The notes under the pieces were generated by a model. That model was not told where the DNA came from. It saw nothing but the letters and a program-made list of their open reading frames with translations, and did no database searches. Shown here one piece after another: positions 20,379 through 28,923 of a stretch of DNA of 64,000 bases. Each line of letters opens with the position of its first letter. Position 1 is the stretch's first letter. The DNA is taken from assembly GCA_003104975.1 (NCBI GenBank), contig PQAM01000010.1, positions 424,577-488,576 of the forward strand. The letters run 5' to 3'. The position numbers were made by a program, and so were the translations under genes. The stretch comes from Candidatus Methylomirabilota bacterium. GTDB taxonomy: Bacteria > Methylomirabilota > Methylomirabilia > Methylomirabilales > Methylomirabilaceae.

Positions 20379-21118
20379 CCACGGCGCTTGTGACAGGCGT
20401 CTCAGGCGGGACCGGGAGAGCCGTGGCTCAAGCCTTTGTGAAGGCGGGATGGAAGGTTTTCGGTGTAGATAAAATCGAGCAGACGGAGCCTGTAAGGGGG
20501 CTGAGGTTCCTGAAAGCGGACCTGGCTCAGGCCGAAGAACTCGACAACATCTTGAGGCCGGTAGTCTCTGAGGTTGGACGGCTCGATGCCTTGGTGAACA
20601 ATGCGGCGCACCAAGACTGCGGTCCCATCGCGGATGTGGAGATCAGCGACTGGGATAGAGTGATGGCGGTCAACCTCCGCGCCATATACCTGGCGATCCG
20701 AATCTTGAAACCTGTCCTGGGAAGGGGCAGTTCCATCGTCAACATCAGCTCGGTGCATGCATGTGCCAGCTCGTCCAACATATCGGCCTACGCTGCCAGC
20801 AAAGGGGGCGTGCTCGCCTTCACAAGGGCCCTGGCTGTAGAACTCGGTAAGGAGGGTATAAGGGTGAACGCCATACTCCCCGGAGCTATCGACACTCAGA
20901 TGTTGAGGGATGGACTCGACAGGGGGCATCTCACGGGGGACTCTTTAGATGAAAGGCTCAAATCCCTTGGTGCGCGGATACCGATAGGCCGTGTCGGACG
21001 GCCGGAAGAAATCGCCCAGGCGGTGTTATTCCTTGCCGACAATGAGAGGGCTTCCTTCATAACAGGTACGGGGCTTGTCGTCGACGGAGGAGCGTTGGCC
21101 AAGCTCAGCACAGAATGA
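20375..21118 (+). CDS. Short-chain dehydrogenase/reductase
   Basis: 247 residues starting with GTG in a 4-base overlap with the previous gene. A classical SDR: TGVSGGTGRAVAQ cofactor motif, VNNAA, the catalytic Ser in IVNISSVHAC, Tyr-x3-Lys as YAASK, and the C-terminal INGxxxxVDGG variant FITGTGLVVDGG. In Campylobacter an SDR (PtmA) and a cytidylyltransferase (PtmB) act together in flagellar nonulosonate synthesis, and this pairing is similar. It is the last gene of the cassette; a broken gmd follows after 45 bases. Confidence 0.87.
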   Translation: MTTALVTGVSGGTGRAVAQAFVKAGWKVFGVDKIEQTEPVRGLRFLKADLAQAEELDNILRPVVSEVGRLDALVNNAAHQDCGPIADVEISDWDRVMAVNLRAIYLAIRILKPVLGRGSSIVNISSVHACASSSNISAYAASKGGVLAFTRALAVELGKEGIRVNAILPGAIDTQMLRDGLDRGHLTGDSLDERLKSLGARIPIGRVGRPEEIAQAVLFLADNERASFITGTGLVVDGGALAKLSTE

Positions 21119-21519
<401 letters not shown>

Positions 21520-21649
21520 AAAAAAGGGGAGGGCACCTATCATGGTATGACGATATCCAAGCGCATGGTGATTTCTCCTTGTGATACCCCATGAATTTAT
21601 GATACAGGGTAATTGGTGCGGTCACCCAACAACAAGCAGGAGATGGCAT

Positions 21650-21853
21650 ATGTCCCCGACCCTCGAAGCCAAAGTTACCAAAAAGACAAAAAAAAGTATT
21701 CAGATCGAGATCTCTCGAGCGAACTTCGAGGCATTTTGCGATGCGATTGGTCTTTATCGAAAGGAGTTTCTGGATGCCTTAGACGCGTCTGAACGGGACC
21801 ACCGCGCAGGAAGGGTGACCAAAAGGCAGTCTTTACGCGACTTGGTCGAATAG
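21650..21853 (+). CDS. Antitoxin of type II pair (RelB-like, tentative)
   Basis: 67 residues from the ATG at 21650, with GCAGGAG upstream. A basic start (EAKVTKKTKKSIQIEISRANFEA) followed by helices and the C-terminal DHRAGRVTKRQSLRDLVE, which looks like the flexible toxin-neutralising tail of small antitoxins. It lies 9 bases before a RelE-like toxin, the usual order. The family assignment rests mainly on size, composition and neighbour. Located between two gmd scars. Confidence 0.65.
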   Translation: MSPTLEAKVTKKTKKSIQIEISRANFEAFCDAIGLYRKEFLDALDASERDHRAGRVTKRQSLRDLVE

Positions 21854-21862
21854 CGGTTTCCG

Positions 21863-22141
21863 TTGATCGAAATCTCAACTACCGCCACATTCGATCGGCT
21901 CTTTAAGAAACTGCCGTCCACCATCCAGCGGAAAGCTGCTACCAAAACGGACCTGTTCAAAAGCAATCCCTTCCACCCGTCGCTTCATACCGAGAAATTG
22001 CACCCCAAGCATCATGAGGTCTGGAGCTTCCGGATCGACCAAGCACACCGGATCATCTTCAGATTTATCGGACCCAATCAGGCGGAATTCCGTTATATTG
22101 GGCACCACCATACGATTTATGATTTTGATCTGTTCAAATAA
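21863..22141 (+). CDS. RelE/YafQ-like toxin
   Basis: 92 residues from a TTG start (no ATG or GTG nearby). The pattern TATFDRLFKKLPSTIQRKA... LHTEKLHPKHHEVWSFRIDQ and HRIIFRFIGPNQAEFRYIG then HHTIYDF is that of RelE/ParE-superfamily mRNA interferases, with the basic HEVWSFRI strand and a C-terminal His/Tyr region. It would cleave mRNA at the ribosome when free of the antitoxin encoded just upstream. Family confident, exact subgroup not. Confidence 0.78.
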   Translation: MIEISTTATFDRLFKKLPSTIQRKAATKTDLFKSNPFHPSLHTEKLHPKHHEVWSFRIDQAHRIIFRFIGPNQAEFRYIGHHHTIYDFDLFK

Positions 22142-22143
22142 TC

Positions 22144-22202
22144 GGTCTACGGTCTGATCCGGCTGGCCAGCACCTTCCATATGCAGCAGCTTGACCATCT
22201 CT
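22144..22202 (+). pseudogene. gmd: gmd short fragment (scar 4)
   Basis: About 59 bases reading GLIRLASTFHMQQLDHLL, diverged from codons ~30-48 of the intact gmd ([18 protein letters not shown]). It starts directly after the RelE-like toxin stop. More diverged than scars 1 and 3, so it is an older event. Confidence 0.75.
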
Positions 22203-22279
22203 TGACATGTCTGACTGTCTGATACATGATTGATTTACTGCATTATACTGAAAATCAGTAAGTGAAAGGGGGACCTATT

Positions 22280-22543
22280 ATGGCTGCCGTCAAGATGTGG
22301 GGGCGTGGGCAACTGACGATACCTGCCTCTGTGCGAAAGGAACTACACCTCGACGAGGAGACTGTGCTGAACATTGTGAAGGTAGGAGATGCGCTCCTGC
22401 TGACGCAAAAACGACTAGTCGGAGATGCGCTGGCCACAACGGCTCAGAAGGGAATGAAAAAAGCCGACTTGAGCTTGGAAGACCTCTTGGAAGATCTGCA
22501 GAAACAGCGCGAGCGCTACAACCGGGAGCGCTATGGAGGATGA
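22280..22543 (+). CDS. AbrB/MazE-type antitoxin
   Basis: 87 residues from the ATG at 22280 (AGGGGGA upstream). The N-terminal half is a SpoVT/AbrB swapped-hairpin DNA-binding domain: VKMWGRGQLTIPASVRKELH, then DEETVLNIVKVGDALLLTQ. The C-terminal half (LSLEDLLEDLQKQRERYNRE) is a helical tail that would wrap the partner toxin. The stop overlaps the start of a PIN-domain gene by 11 bases, so the pair is translationally coupled and probably autoregulated. Confidence 0.85.
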   Translation: MAAVKMWGRGQLTIPASVRKELHLDEETVLNIVKVGDALLLTQKRLVGDALATTAQKGMKKADLSLEDLLEDLQKQRERYNRERYGG

Positions 22544-22985
22544 ACGATGGAAAGTGTTCCTCGACACCAGCGCGCTGATCGCGGGGATCGTGTCTGCAAC
22601 CGGCGCGGCGCGCGAGGCGCTACGACTGTGTGAGGCTGGGGTAGTGGAACCTCTCGTGTCGAGACAGGTCCTGACTGAGGCAGACCGGAATCTTTCAGCA
22701 AAACTGCCCGCTTTGGTCTCAGGCTACCGTCACCTGATGCGCCAGATGTCACCGACACTGCTGGAAGATCCTACGCGTGCAGAGGTAGCGCGAGCTGCGC
22801 AGATCATTCATCGCAAAGATGCGCCGATTCTCGCTGCTGCGATCAGCGGAGAAGCGGATTATTTGATCACATGGAATACGAGACACTTCCATGCGCCGTC
22901 GGTCATGCGGGTTGTTCGTTTTCGCATCGTCACGCCTGGTGAGTTCCTGGAGGAATTTCGACGGCTATTATCCGCCAATGCGTAA
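22533..22985 (+). CDS. PIN-domain toxin (VapC-like ribonuclease)
   Basis: 150 residues. PIN-fold acidic positions are visible: Asp in VFLDTSALIAG, Glu in VLTEADRNL, Asp in HRKDAPILAAAISGEADYLI. The final TxDxRHF block reads TWNTRHF, with Asn for the fourth acid, a change that many PIN toxins tolerate. Encoded with the AbrB-type antitoxin upstream (11-base overlap). It would cleave RNA with Mg or Mn as cofactor. The pair sits just upstream of the intact gmd. Confidence 0.85.
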   Translation: MEDERWKVFLDTSALIAGIVSATGAAREALRLCEAGVVEPLVSRQVLTEADRNLSAKLPALVSGYRHLMRQMSPTLLEDPTRAEVARAAQIIHRKDAPILAAAISGEADYLITWNTRHFHAPSVMRVVRFRIVTPGEFLEEFRRLLSANA

Positions 22986-23051
22986 GAGTCTCTCCAGGCT
23001 CCACCATAAACGGGCTGGCCGGCCTCAGCCGCACTCAAAAGGAGACCCTAT

Positions 23052-24092
23052 ATGAAGACCGCGCTCATCACCGGGATCACCGGGCAAGACGGCTCGTACC
23101 TGGCCGAGCTGCTGCTCGCGAAGGGCTACACCGTCCACGGCCTGATCCGCCGGGCCAGTACCTTCCATACCCAGCGGCTCGACCATCTCTACCAGGACCC
23201 GCACGACTCGGAGAGCCGCCTCATCCTGCACCACGGCGATCTCTCCGATTCCAGCCAACTCACCAATCTCTTCTATGAGGTGCAACCCACCGAGGTCTAT
23301 CACCTGGGCGCGCAGAGCCATGTGCGGGTGAGCTTCGACATGCCGGACTACACCGGCGACATCACCGGCCTGGGGACCGTCCGCCTATTGGAGGCGATCC
23401 GCAAGAGCGGGGTGGGATGCCGCCTGTACCAGGCCTCCAGCAGCGAGATGTTCGGCGACGCGCCGGCCCCCCAGAACGAGCAGAGCCCTTTCCAGCCGCG
23501 CAGCCCCTATGCGGCTGCGAAACTCTATGCCTACTGGATGGTCCGCAATTACCGGGAAGGCTACGGCCTCTTTGCCTGTAACGGCATTATGTTCAACCAT
23601 GAATCGCCCCGGCGGGGCGAGACCTTCGTCACGCGGAAAATCACGCGTGGCGTCGCCGCCATCCTGGCCAAGCGCCAACAGAAGCTCTTCCTCGGTAACC
23701 TCGACGCCCGGCGCGACTGGGGCTATGCCCCGGAGTATGTCGAAGGGATGTGGGTGATGCTGCAACAGCCGACGCCGGGCGACCTGGTCTTCGGGACCGG
23801 TGAGACCCATTCGGTACAGGAGTTCGTGCAGGAGGCCTTCGGCTATGTCGACCTTGACTGGCGGGACTACGTGACTGAGGATCCGCGCTACCGCCGCCCG
23901 ACCGAGGTGCCCCTCCTGCTGGCCGATCCGTCCGAGGCCAAGCGACGACTGGGATGGGCGCCCACGGTGACCTTCCGGGACCTGGTCCGGATCATGATGG
24001 ACGCCGACCTGGAGGCGGCAGGTGTCGCGGCACCGGGAAAGGGGAGCCAGTGCCGGACCGATGGACGGCTGGCGTGGCTGCAACGGCCGTGA
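23052..24092 (+). CDS. gmd: GDP-mannose 4,6-dehydratase
   Basis: 346 residues, near normal length. Converts GDP-D-mannose to GDP-4-keto-6-deoxy-D-mannose, the first step to GDP-fucose or GDP-rhamnose. AAGGAG precedes the ATG. Visible: [24 protein letters not shown] loop [19 protein letters not shown], the catalytic Ser/Glu in [10 protein letters not shown], Tyr-x3-Lys in [29 protein letters not shown], and a C-terminal [20 protein letters not shown]. The only intact copy of five gmd sequences in this window; it works with Fcl at 9501. The proline-rich APAPQ insertion and AAAK are slightly unusual. Confidence 0.95.
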   Translation: MKTALITGITGQDGSYLAELLLAKGYTVHGLIRRASTFHTQRLDHLYQDPHDSESRLILHHGDLSDSSQLTNLFYEVQPTEVYHLGAQSHVRVSFDMPDYTGDITGLGTVRLLEAIRKSGVGCRLYQASSSEMFGDAPAPQNEQSPFQPRSPYAAAKLYAYWMVRNYREGYGLFACNGIMFNHESPRRGETFVTRKITRGVAAILAKRQQKLFLGNLDARRDWGYAPEYVEGMWVMLQQPTPGDLVFGTGETHSVQEFVQEAFGYVDLDWRDYVTEDPRYRRPTEVPLLLADPSEAKRRLGWAPTVTFRDLVRIMMDADLEAAGVAAPGKGSQCRTDGRLAWLQRP

Positions 24093-24150
24093 GGGAGCGT
24101 CTGTGATTCAGGCCAGGCGGACGCCTGTGCGGTCCGCAGTGGCGGCAACC

Positions 24151-24412
24151 TAAGGCAATGCTTGTCTAATTCCCTTCCCACACCCAGATTGTCGGGTACC
24201 TGTACGGTGTTCGGGAGTTCGCGCAGAGGTTTCGCGATCACATGGCCCCATGCCTCTTGCCTAAGGTGCCAATGCAGGGCCTTGACCGCCTTTTGGGCCG
24301 CCTGCTGAGCCGCGAAGTACGCCCATTCGTGACGACTCGCCCGGCGGGAATCTTCTGCCTGCTCCAGATCTCTGTCGGCTTGCTGTAACCAATCGTGTGC
24401 TCGGTTCGGCAT
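24151..24412 (-). pseudogene. Truncated HEPN-domain gene
   Basis: From the ATG at 24412 the first ~87 residues (HDWLQQADRDLEQAEDSRRA, then AYFAAQQAAQKAVKALHWHL) match HEPN proteins, which partner minimal nucleotidyltransferases in toxin-antitoxin systems. After LDKHCL the family's usual RYPN-type ending is missing and the frame continues as antisense of the gmd 3' end to a stop at 23888. The break close to gmd suggests that the recombination that placed gmd here cut the HEPN gene. No nucleotidyltransferase partner is present. Confidence 0.7.
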
Positions 24413-24511
24413 GGGATTACTGGAACAACGCTGTCAAGAAAGAACAAGGACGCGGGAGCTTGACTTCTGTGCAGGCGGTCAGTAGACTGCCGATGATCTT
24501 GCAGGCGTCTG

Positions 24512-25696
24512 TCACGCAGGGTGCGCCGTCTTTATGGTAGCCGTCAAAGCCATTCCTGAGACTGCGACCGCCAGCAGCGCGACCAACGTATACCCCGTCT
24601 CCAGCGTGCTGAGAACGCCGGCCGTCGCTCCACCCGCGAAGCTGCCCAGGAATTGCATGGAGTTGTACGTTCCCAGTGCGGTTCCATACACCGTCTTCGG
24701 CGACACCTTGGTAATCAGGCTGGGCAGGATCGGTTCAAGTGTGGAGAATCCGGCAAAGAAGCAGATGCCGGCAATGCTAAGGAGCAGAAGTGGATGAGCC
24801 GGCCAGAGATCCTTGCCGGGAAACAGCAGCCACGCGCTGATGGCAAGGACGATGAAGGCCGTGACGGCTGTCGATTTCGCCCAGCCCCTGTCGGCTGCTC
24901 GAGAGGCGCCAAACATCACCGTAATGCCGACGAGGAGCATCGGGCCGAGCAGAAGGTGATAGCTGTGTGGGGGCAGATGGGGGCGAGCCAATAGGGGAAA
25001 GTAGAAGAAGAAGCTGCTCATGAAAAACGACATCAGGAATCCGCAGAGATCCAGTCTGACAATATCGGGGATCTTGAGGACCGACACGATCGACGGCCGG
25101 TTGCGGGTGATCTCGGTCGGCGGTCGCTCGCGCGGCGGCTCCTTCACGACAAGCGCCAGGCAGCCGGCGGCGATCAGACTCAACAGGCCGGAGAGCCAGA
25201 AGAGCGACGCATAGCCGCTGAGGCCGGCGATGATCGGTCCGATCAAAATGCCGCCCACAAAGGACAAACCGATGGATACCCCAAGAAAGGCCATGGCGGT
25301 TGCGCGATTCTTCTCGCCGACCGAATCGGCGACCAGCGCGAATGCGACGGAACTGACGGCGCCGGTGCCTTGGATCAGCCGAGCGGCGATGAGGGCGAAG
25401 ATATTGGGGGGAACGGCGGCCAGGATGGAGCCGACACTGTGAAGCGCAAGGCCGATCAGCAAAAGGGGTTTCCGTCCGAATCGGTCCGACAGCCATCCGA
25501 ACGGGATCTGCAGCAGCGCGTTGGTCAGCCCGTAGCTGCCGAAGGCCAGGCCGATCAGCGGTTTTGAGTCGGTCAATTGCTCTCCGTAGAGTGTAAAGAC
25601 GGGCAGTACGAGGAAGATGCCGAGCATCCGAATCGCGATGGTCACGCTCAGCGTGGCAATAGCGCGCTTTTGGTCCGGCGAAAATGTCGCTCGCAT
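24512..25696 (-). CDS. MFS efflux transporter
   Basis: 394 residues from the ATG at 25696. Twelve hydrophobic segments. Loop 2-3 carries motif A as GWLSDRFGRKPLLLIG, and the first helix IAIRMLGIFLVLPVFTLYGE resembles the YajR/multidrug subgroup of H+-coupled exporters. The substrate cannot be predicted. Divergent from comB, with about 115 bases between them that must contain both promoters. Confidence 0.88.
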   Translation of the reverse strand: MRATFSPDQKRAIATLSVTIAIRMLGIFLVLPVFTLYGEQLTDSKPLIGLAFGSYGLTNALLQIPFGWLSDRFGRKPLLLIGLALHSVGSILAAVPPNIFALIAARLIQGTGAVSSVAFALVADSVGEKNRATAMAFLGVSIGLSFVGGILIGPIIAGLSGYASLFWLSGLLSLIAAGCLALVVKEPPRERPPTEITRNRPSIVSVLKIPDIVRLDLCGFLMSFFMSSFFFYFPLLARPHLPPHSYHLLLGPMLLVGITVMFGASRAADRGWAKSTAVTAFIVLAISAWLLFPGKDLWPAHPLLLLSIAGICFFAGFSTLEPILPSLITKVSPKTVYGTALGTYNSMQFLGSFAGGATAGVLSTLETGYTLVALLAVAVSGMALTATIKTAHPA

Positions 25697-25812
25697 GGTG
25701 TGGAGACCTTCCGTTGACGGGATCTGATGATCTGTACATAGCAGGTCCACAGAGTCGTGTCAATGTAATCGGCCCGGAACACTCATGGGGTTGCTGAGCG
25801 GGCGAGGTCATC

Positions 25813-26538
25813 GTGGTCATAGAGGTGGCATTCAGTCGGCTGGATCCGGTTTGTCGATCCGCCCCCGATCGAGCTGTAGCCGTCATCGACGTGATACGGG
25901 CCACGACGACCATCACGGTGGCGCTACACCATGGTTGCGCCGGTGTCATTCCCGTCCGGACCATCAGCGAGGCGCGAACCCTCGCGCGCGAATTGGGCAG
26001 AAGCGCTCTGCTTGCGGGCGAACGGGGAGCTGAAAAGGTGGCAGGCTTTGAGTTGGGAAATTCTCCGGCTGAATACGGACGCGAGCGTATCACAGGCAAG
26101 ACGGTTGTGCTTACGACAACAAACGGGACTCGGACATTTCAGGCGGTCTCAGGCGCCCAGGCGATCATCGCCTGCTCATTCCTGAATGTGTCCGCGGCCG
26201 CACGCTGGCTGATCGGTACCGGGCGTGACGTCCTTATTGTGTGCGCGGGTCGACGCGGCCGTTTTTGTGTGGAGGACGCGGTAGGCAGCGGGATGTTGAT
26301 CGATCGGGTACTCAGCATCTCTCGTGGATCGGCGGAGTGCAGCGATGCCGCTGGAGCCGCTCACCGACTGTTTACGACCGATCGCGGCGATCTGCTTGGG
26401 ATGCTCCGAAGTTGCGCATGGGGTCGGGAGATAATCCGACAAGGCTTCGGCGCAGACCTGGAGATCTGTGCACAGGTCGATCTGACCGATATCGTCCCCG
26501 TCATGCGAAACGGCCGCCTCGTCGCGGGGCGCACCTGA
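25813..26538 (+). CDS. comB: 2-phosphosulfolactate phosphatase family protein
   Basis: 241 residues starting with GTG. ComB-type signature: AVAVIDVIRATTTITVALHH, GFELGNSPAEY, LTTTNGTRTF, GRRGRFCVEDAVGSGMLIDR. ComB hydrolyses 2-phosphosulfolactate in methanogen coenzyme M synthesis, but homologues are common in bacteria without coenzyme M, where the substrate is unknown. No comA or comC is nearby. Family certain; cellular role in this organism open. Confidence 0.88.
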   Translation: MVIEVAFSRLDPVCRSAPDRAVAVIDVIRATTTITVALHHGCAGVIPVRTISEARTLARELGRSALLAGERGAEKVAGFELGNSPAEYGRERITGKTVVLTTTNGTRTFQAVSGAQAIIACSFLNVSAAARWLIGTGRDVLIVCAGRRGRFCVEDAVGSGMLIDRVLSISRGSAECSDAAGAAHRLFTTDRGDLLGMLRSCAWGREIIRQGFGADLEICAQVDLTDIVPVMRNGRLVAGRT

Positions 26539-26623
26539 GCGGCGGTTGATAACGGCCGATACGGACCAGCGTGCGTTTGCCGGGTCGGGATCGGAGCGAA
26601 TCGATCCGCCGCGGCGTCGGGTA

Positions 26624-27877
26624 CTACAATTCAACAAGGTACGATGTGGCCTTGTTGTGCAGCGCGCTCAGCCACTGAAGCGGCGGTTTTCCAGTGCCGT
26701 GCCCCTCGCCGAACCGGCCGATGAAGTCCTCGACGAGACGCAGGTGTACGACGCGCCAATCAAGTGGGATCGCCTGGATGAGGGCATTATACGCCTGCAC
26801 GAGTGGGCGGTTGTGCGTGCGCTCCAAAACGAACGAACGAATCTTCGACGTCCGCTTGACGCGTTCGATGAGATCCCGAAACGGCTTCGCCATGTAGCCT
26901 CGCATGCGCGGAAAATACGGGTCGTCATCGTGGTCAATGCCGGCCGCCGCAAGCTGGAAATGCATGAACGGGGTTTGTCCTCCCGTTTCACCCAACTTCT
27001 GTTGAGGCTCGCCCCCCAGTTCCTCTACGCCGTCGAACACGACGCTGTTGGGGAAGGTGAAGAAGAGGCGCACCCGATTGAAGTATGTCCCATAGTCGCA
27101 GTGCTCCCGCATCCGCTTGAGGATCGCAACGGCATCTCGCGCAGCCCTTGTAGCGTTCTCCAGACATCGAATCATCTCTTGAACGATCACGTTGTCCTCA
27201 CGTTGTCGTACGGAGGGGATCGAACTGTCGTGGTTGTAGACGCTGGAAAGGAGGCAGGCCGTAAGCAGTTCCGATATCGCCGGCGCATAGGCCACTTCAA
27301 CCGCCTGGTGGATCCGCACAAACCACCGCTCATCCAGCGTGCCGGTAAAGGAATGGATCAGCTCGATATTCTCCACGCTTACCGATTGTCCGGGATTGTT
27401 GCGGTAGTAGTTCCAGAGGGCGTACAGGCTATAGGACATGGTGGGTTCTATGCCGATCCGCCTCGCAGCACGCCAGAGCGGTACCGCCAGTTGCGCGGGT
27501 AGGATCTTCGGGCTCTGATCCTGCATCAGCTCGGAGACAGTGCGGTAGGGGCAGACCTCCCGAAAGTAGGCGTGCGTGACCATGGCGTAGATCAACATCA
27601 GGCGGTGAACCACCGGCCATGGCAGATCCTCGAACGACCAGCGGGGGACATCCAGGCGCGCGACCGCGTCGGCGACTCGCCGTTCGCCAATCGTCTGTTC
27701 GAGCGCGTAGGCCATCGCGTCAAGGCGCTCGAACTCTTTCGACTGCGAAGCTTGACCGGCACCCTTCGGCAGCCATCGCAACGGTTGTTCCGCGAGAAAC
27801 CCGGTCTCGAACGATACGCCATGCTGTTCCATGAGCGGTCTAACGTGGTTCCGAAGCTCAGCGACATCATTGTTCAT
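26624..27877 (-). CDS. Indoleamine 2,3-dioxygenase-like heme protein
   Basis: 417 residues. The layout follows the IDO family: LPWPVVHRLMLIYAMVTHAY, LPAQLAVPLWRAARRIGI, MSYSLYALWNYY, SFTGTLDERWFVRIH, a GGQ core (LGETGGQTPFMHF), RNFL-like MRGYMAKPFRDLI, and WRVVHLRLVEDFI, whose His (about 378) aligns with the proximal heme ligand, followed by a GTG motif (GTGKPPLQWL). The family opens the indole ring of tryptophan to give N-formylkynurenine; bacterial members may have other substrates. Single gene, convergent with comB. Its start codon touches a repeat element. Confidence 0.78.
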   Translation of the reverse strand: MNNDVAELRNHVRPLMEQHGVSFETGFLAEQPLRWLPKGAGQASQSKEFERLDAMAYALEQTIGERRVADAVARLDVPRWSFEDLPWPVVHRLMLIYAMVTHAYFREVCPYRTVSELMQDQSPKILPAQLAVPLWRAARRIGIEPTMSYSLYALWNYYRNNPGQSVSVENIELIHSFTGTLDERWFVRIHQAVEVAYAPAISELLTACLLSSVYNHDSSIPSVRQREDNVIVQEMIRCLENATRAARDAVAILKRMREHCDYGTYFNRVRLFFTFPNSVVFDGVEELGGEPQQKLGETGGQTPFMHFQLAAAGIDHDDDPYFPRMRGYMAKPFRDLIERVKRTSKIRSFVLERTHNRPLVQAYNALIQAIPLDWRVVHLRLVEDFIGRFGEGHGTGKPPLQWLSALHNKATSYLVEL

Positions 27878-28062
27878 TGTTCCGACAGTCCCCCGTATCG
27901 GTCATTGCGAGGCGAAGCCGAAGCAATCTCACAGTCGTTCGGGGCAACTGCGGTGAGATTGCCGCGCTCCCGCTGGTCGCTCGCAATGACGAGCCGGTGA
28001 GTGACATGGTCTCGCAACACACTTTCGTGCCCATGGATGCACCGAAGGCGCATGCGGTATTG
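27875..28062. repeat. ~188-bp repeat element, copy 1
   Basis: It begins CATTGTTCCGA and ends GCATGCGGTATTG. It contains a long inverted repeat: GTCATTGCGAGGCGAAGCC... and ...TGGTCGCTCGCAATGAC, with inner arms AATCTCACAG and GGTGAGATT. A second copy lies at 51301-51483. REP-like elements with TCATTGCGAG ends are common in bacteria; here the copies also share ~70 bases beyond the palindrome. Confidence 0.85.
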
Positions 28063-28158
28063 GTCACCCGCCCTTTATTGATCTCTCACAGTGGTGAGAT
28101 GCGCGTTCATTCGTACTGTAGCATGTTGCGGAACGTGTCGGCTAGACGACTCGCTTCC

Positions 28159-28187
28159 TTGACGGAAACCTGGCAGGGCATTACATT
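28159..28187 (+). promoter_or_regulatory. Candidate sigma-70 promoter for the CBS-gene leader
   Basis: TTGACG, 17 bases, TACATT. It would start transcription near 28195 and give a ~225-base leader before the CBS gene at 28422. Only consensus similarity supports it. Confidence 0.45.
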
Positions 28188-28303
28188 AAACATATGAGGT
28201 AGCAGGTAGGTTCCGTACCCCATCGGGAGAGGCAACCCATGGGGGAAAAGTGTCGAATCAGAACGTCTGAACGTCTAAATCCGCAAGAGGGAAAGTGGAG
28301 CGC
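28188..28303 (+). ncRNA. Candidate structured leader RNA or small RNA
   Basis: Between a promoter-like sequence and two terminator hairpins, with no open frame of note. A stem-loop is visible: CCCCAT (about 28219) can pair with ATGGGG (about 28241) around an inner GGG/CCC. I could not match it to a known riboswitch or to 6S, SRP or tmRNA. It could be a cis-acting leader of the CBS gene or a free small RNA ending at 28350. Confidence 0.35.
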
Positions 28304-28350
28304 ACAGCCCTCCAGGGGGTGTTTTATCTCTGAAGGGCTGTACTGTTTTT
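28304..28350 (+). terminator. Rho-independent terminator-like hairpin 1
   Basis: Arms ACAGCCCTCCAG and CTGAAGGGCTGT pair with one mismatch around a 14-base loop, followed by ACTGTTTTT. No gene ends here, so it must terminate a leader or small RNA. Confidence 0.65.
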
Positions 28351-28355
28351 GAGGC

Positions 28356-28387
28356 GGGGTAGTCGGAGGTGAGAGGCTACCCCTTTT
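28356..28387 (+). terminator. Rho-independent terminator-like hairpin 2
   Basis: GGGGTAG and CTACCCC form a perfect 7-bp stem with a 14-base loop, followed by TTTT. It lies 34 bases before the CBS gene start and directly after hairpin 1. Confidence 0.55.
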
Positions 28388-28421
28388 GTGTTATTGAGCG
28401 TTTATCAAGGAGGGATAGAAG

Positions 28422-28889
28422 ATGAAAGTGCGAGATGGTATGGTCACCGATCTGGTGACGGCCTCGCCGTGGGAGACCGCCGCCGAGGTTGCCCGCAAGA
28501 TGCGCGACTATAAGGTGGGGTGCATTCTCATCGCCAATGAGGGGAAGCTTGTTGGCCTCATTACCGACCGAGAGATGGCCATCAAGTGTATCGCTGAAGG
28601 GTGGAACCCTCAGACCACGCGAATCGAGGAGATTATGGCCAGGAATCCCTACACGATCGCCCCCGACTTCGAAATGGCTGAGGCCGCGCGGCTCTTCGGT
28701 CAGCGCAAGGTCAGGCGCTTCCCCGTCGTCGAGGATGGGCAGAAACTGCTCGGTATCCTGTCCGTTGCGGACGTGGCCCCGGACTTCAAGACGTACTTTG
28801 ACGGAATCTTCCATGAACTTGTCGAATGGCGTCATGAGCCGAAGGGCCAGCACTCAGGGTGGGAGGGTACCTGCTCCCATTCACACTAG
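28422..28889 (+). CDS. CBS-domain protein
   Basis: 155 residues with two CBS motifs: MVTDLVTASPWETAAEVARK... LVGLITDREMAIKCIAEG, and IMARNPYTIAPDFEMAEAAR... KLLGILSVADVA. Such stand-alone pairs bind adenosine nucleotides and act as energy-state sensors. The C-terminus HSGWEGTCSHSH ends in a Cys/His cluster that could bind a metal, which is uncommon for this type. AAGGAGG precedes the ATG. It is preceded by a long leader with two terminator-like hairpins, pointing to attenuation, and followed by its own terminator. Confidence 0.88.
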   Translation: MKVRDGMVTDLVTASPWETAAEVARKMRDYKVGCILIANEGKLVGLITDREMAIKCIAEGWNPQTTRIEEIMARNPYTIAPDFEMAEAARLFGQRKVRRFPVVEDGQKLLGILSVADVAPDFKTYFDGIFHELVEWRHEPKGQHSGWEGTCSHSH

Positions 28890-28923
28890 GAGATCAGATC
28901 GGGCTCCAAGGATATCGAAGAGG

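Noticed and set aside
24093-24412. Intact HEPN gene reading on to 23888
   Set aside because: The last ~85 codons are antisense gmd sequence and the family's C-terminal part is absent, so it is treated as truncated.
24777-26099. 440-codon minus-strand frame spanning the MFS gene and comB
   Set aside because: It crosses two genes in a second frame and has low-complexity Arg/Ser/Pro composition.
26546-27502. 318-codon open frame on the plus strand
   Set aside because: Antisense to the indoleamine-dioxygenase-like gene, whose family blocks are convincing.
28188-28303. Guanidine-I (ykkC) riboswitch
   Set aside because: A GGTTCCG and GAGAGG stretch recalls it, but the conserved ACACGG and AAAAGCCCGGGAGA parts are missing.
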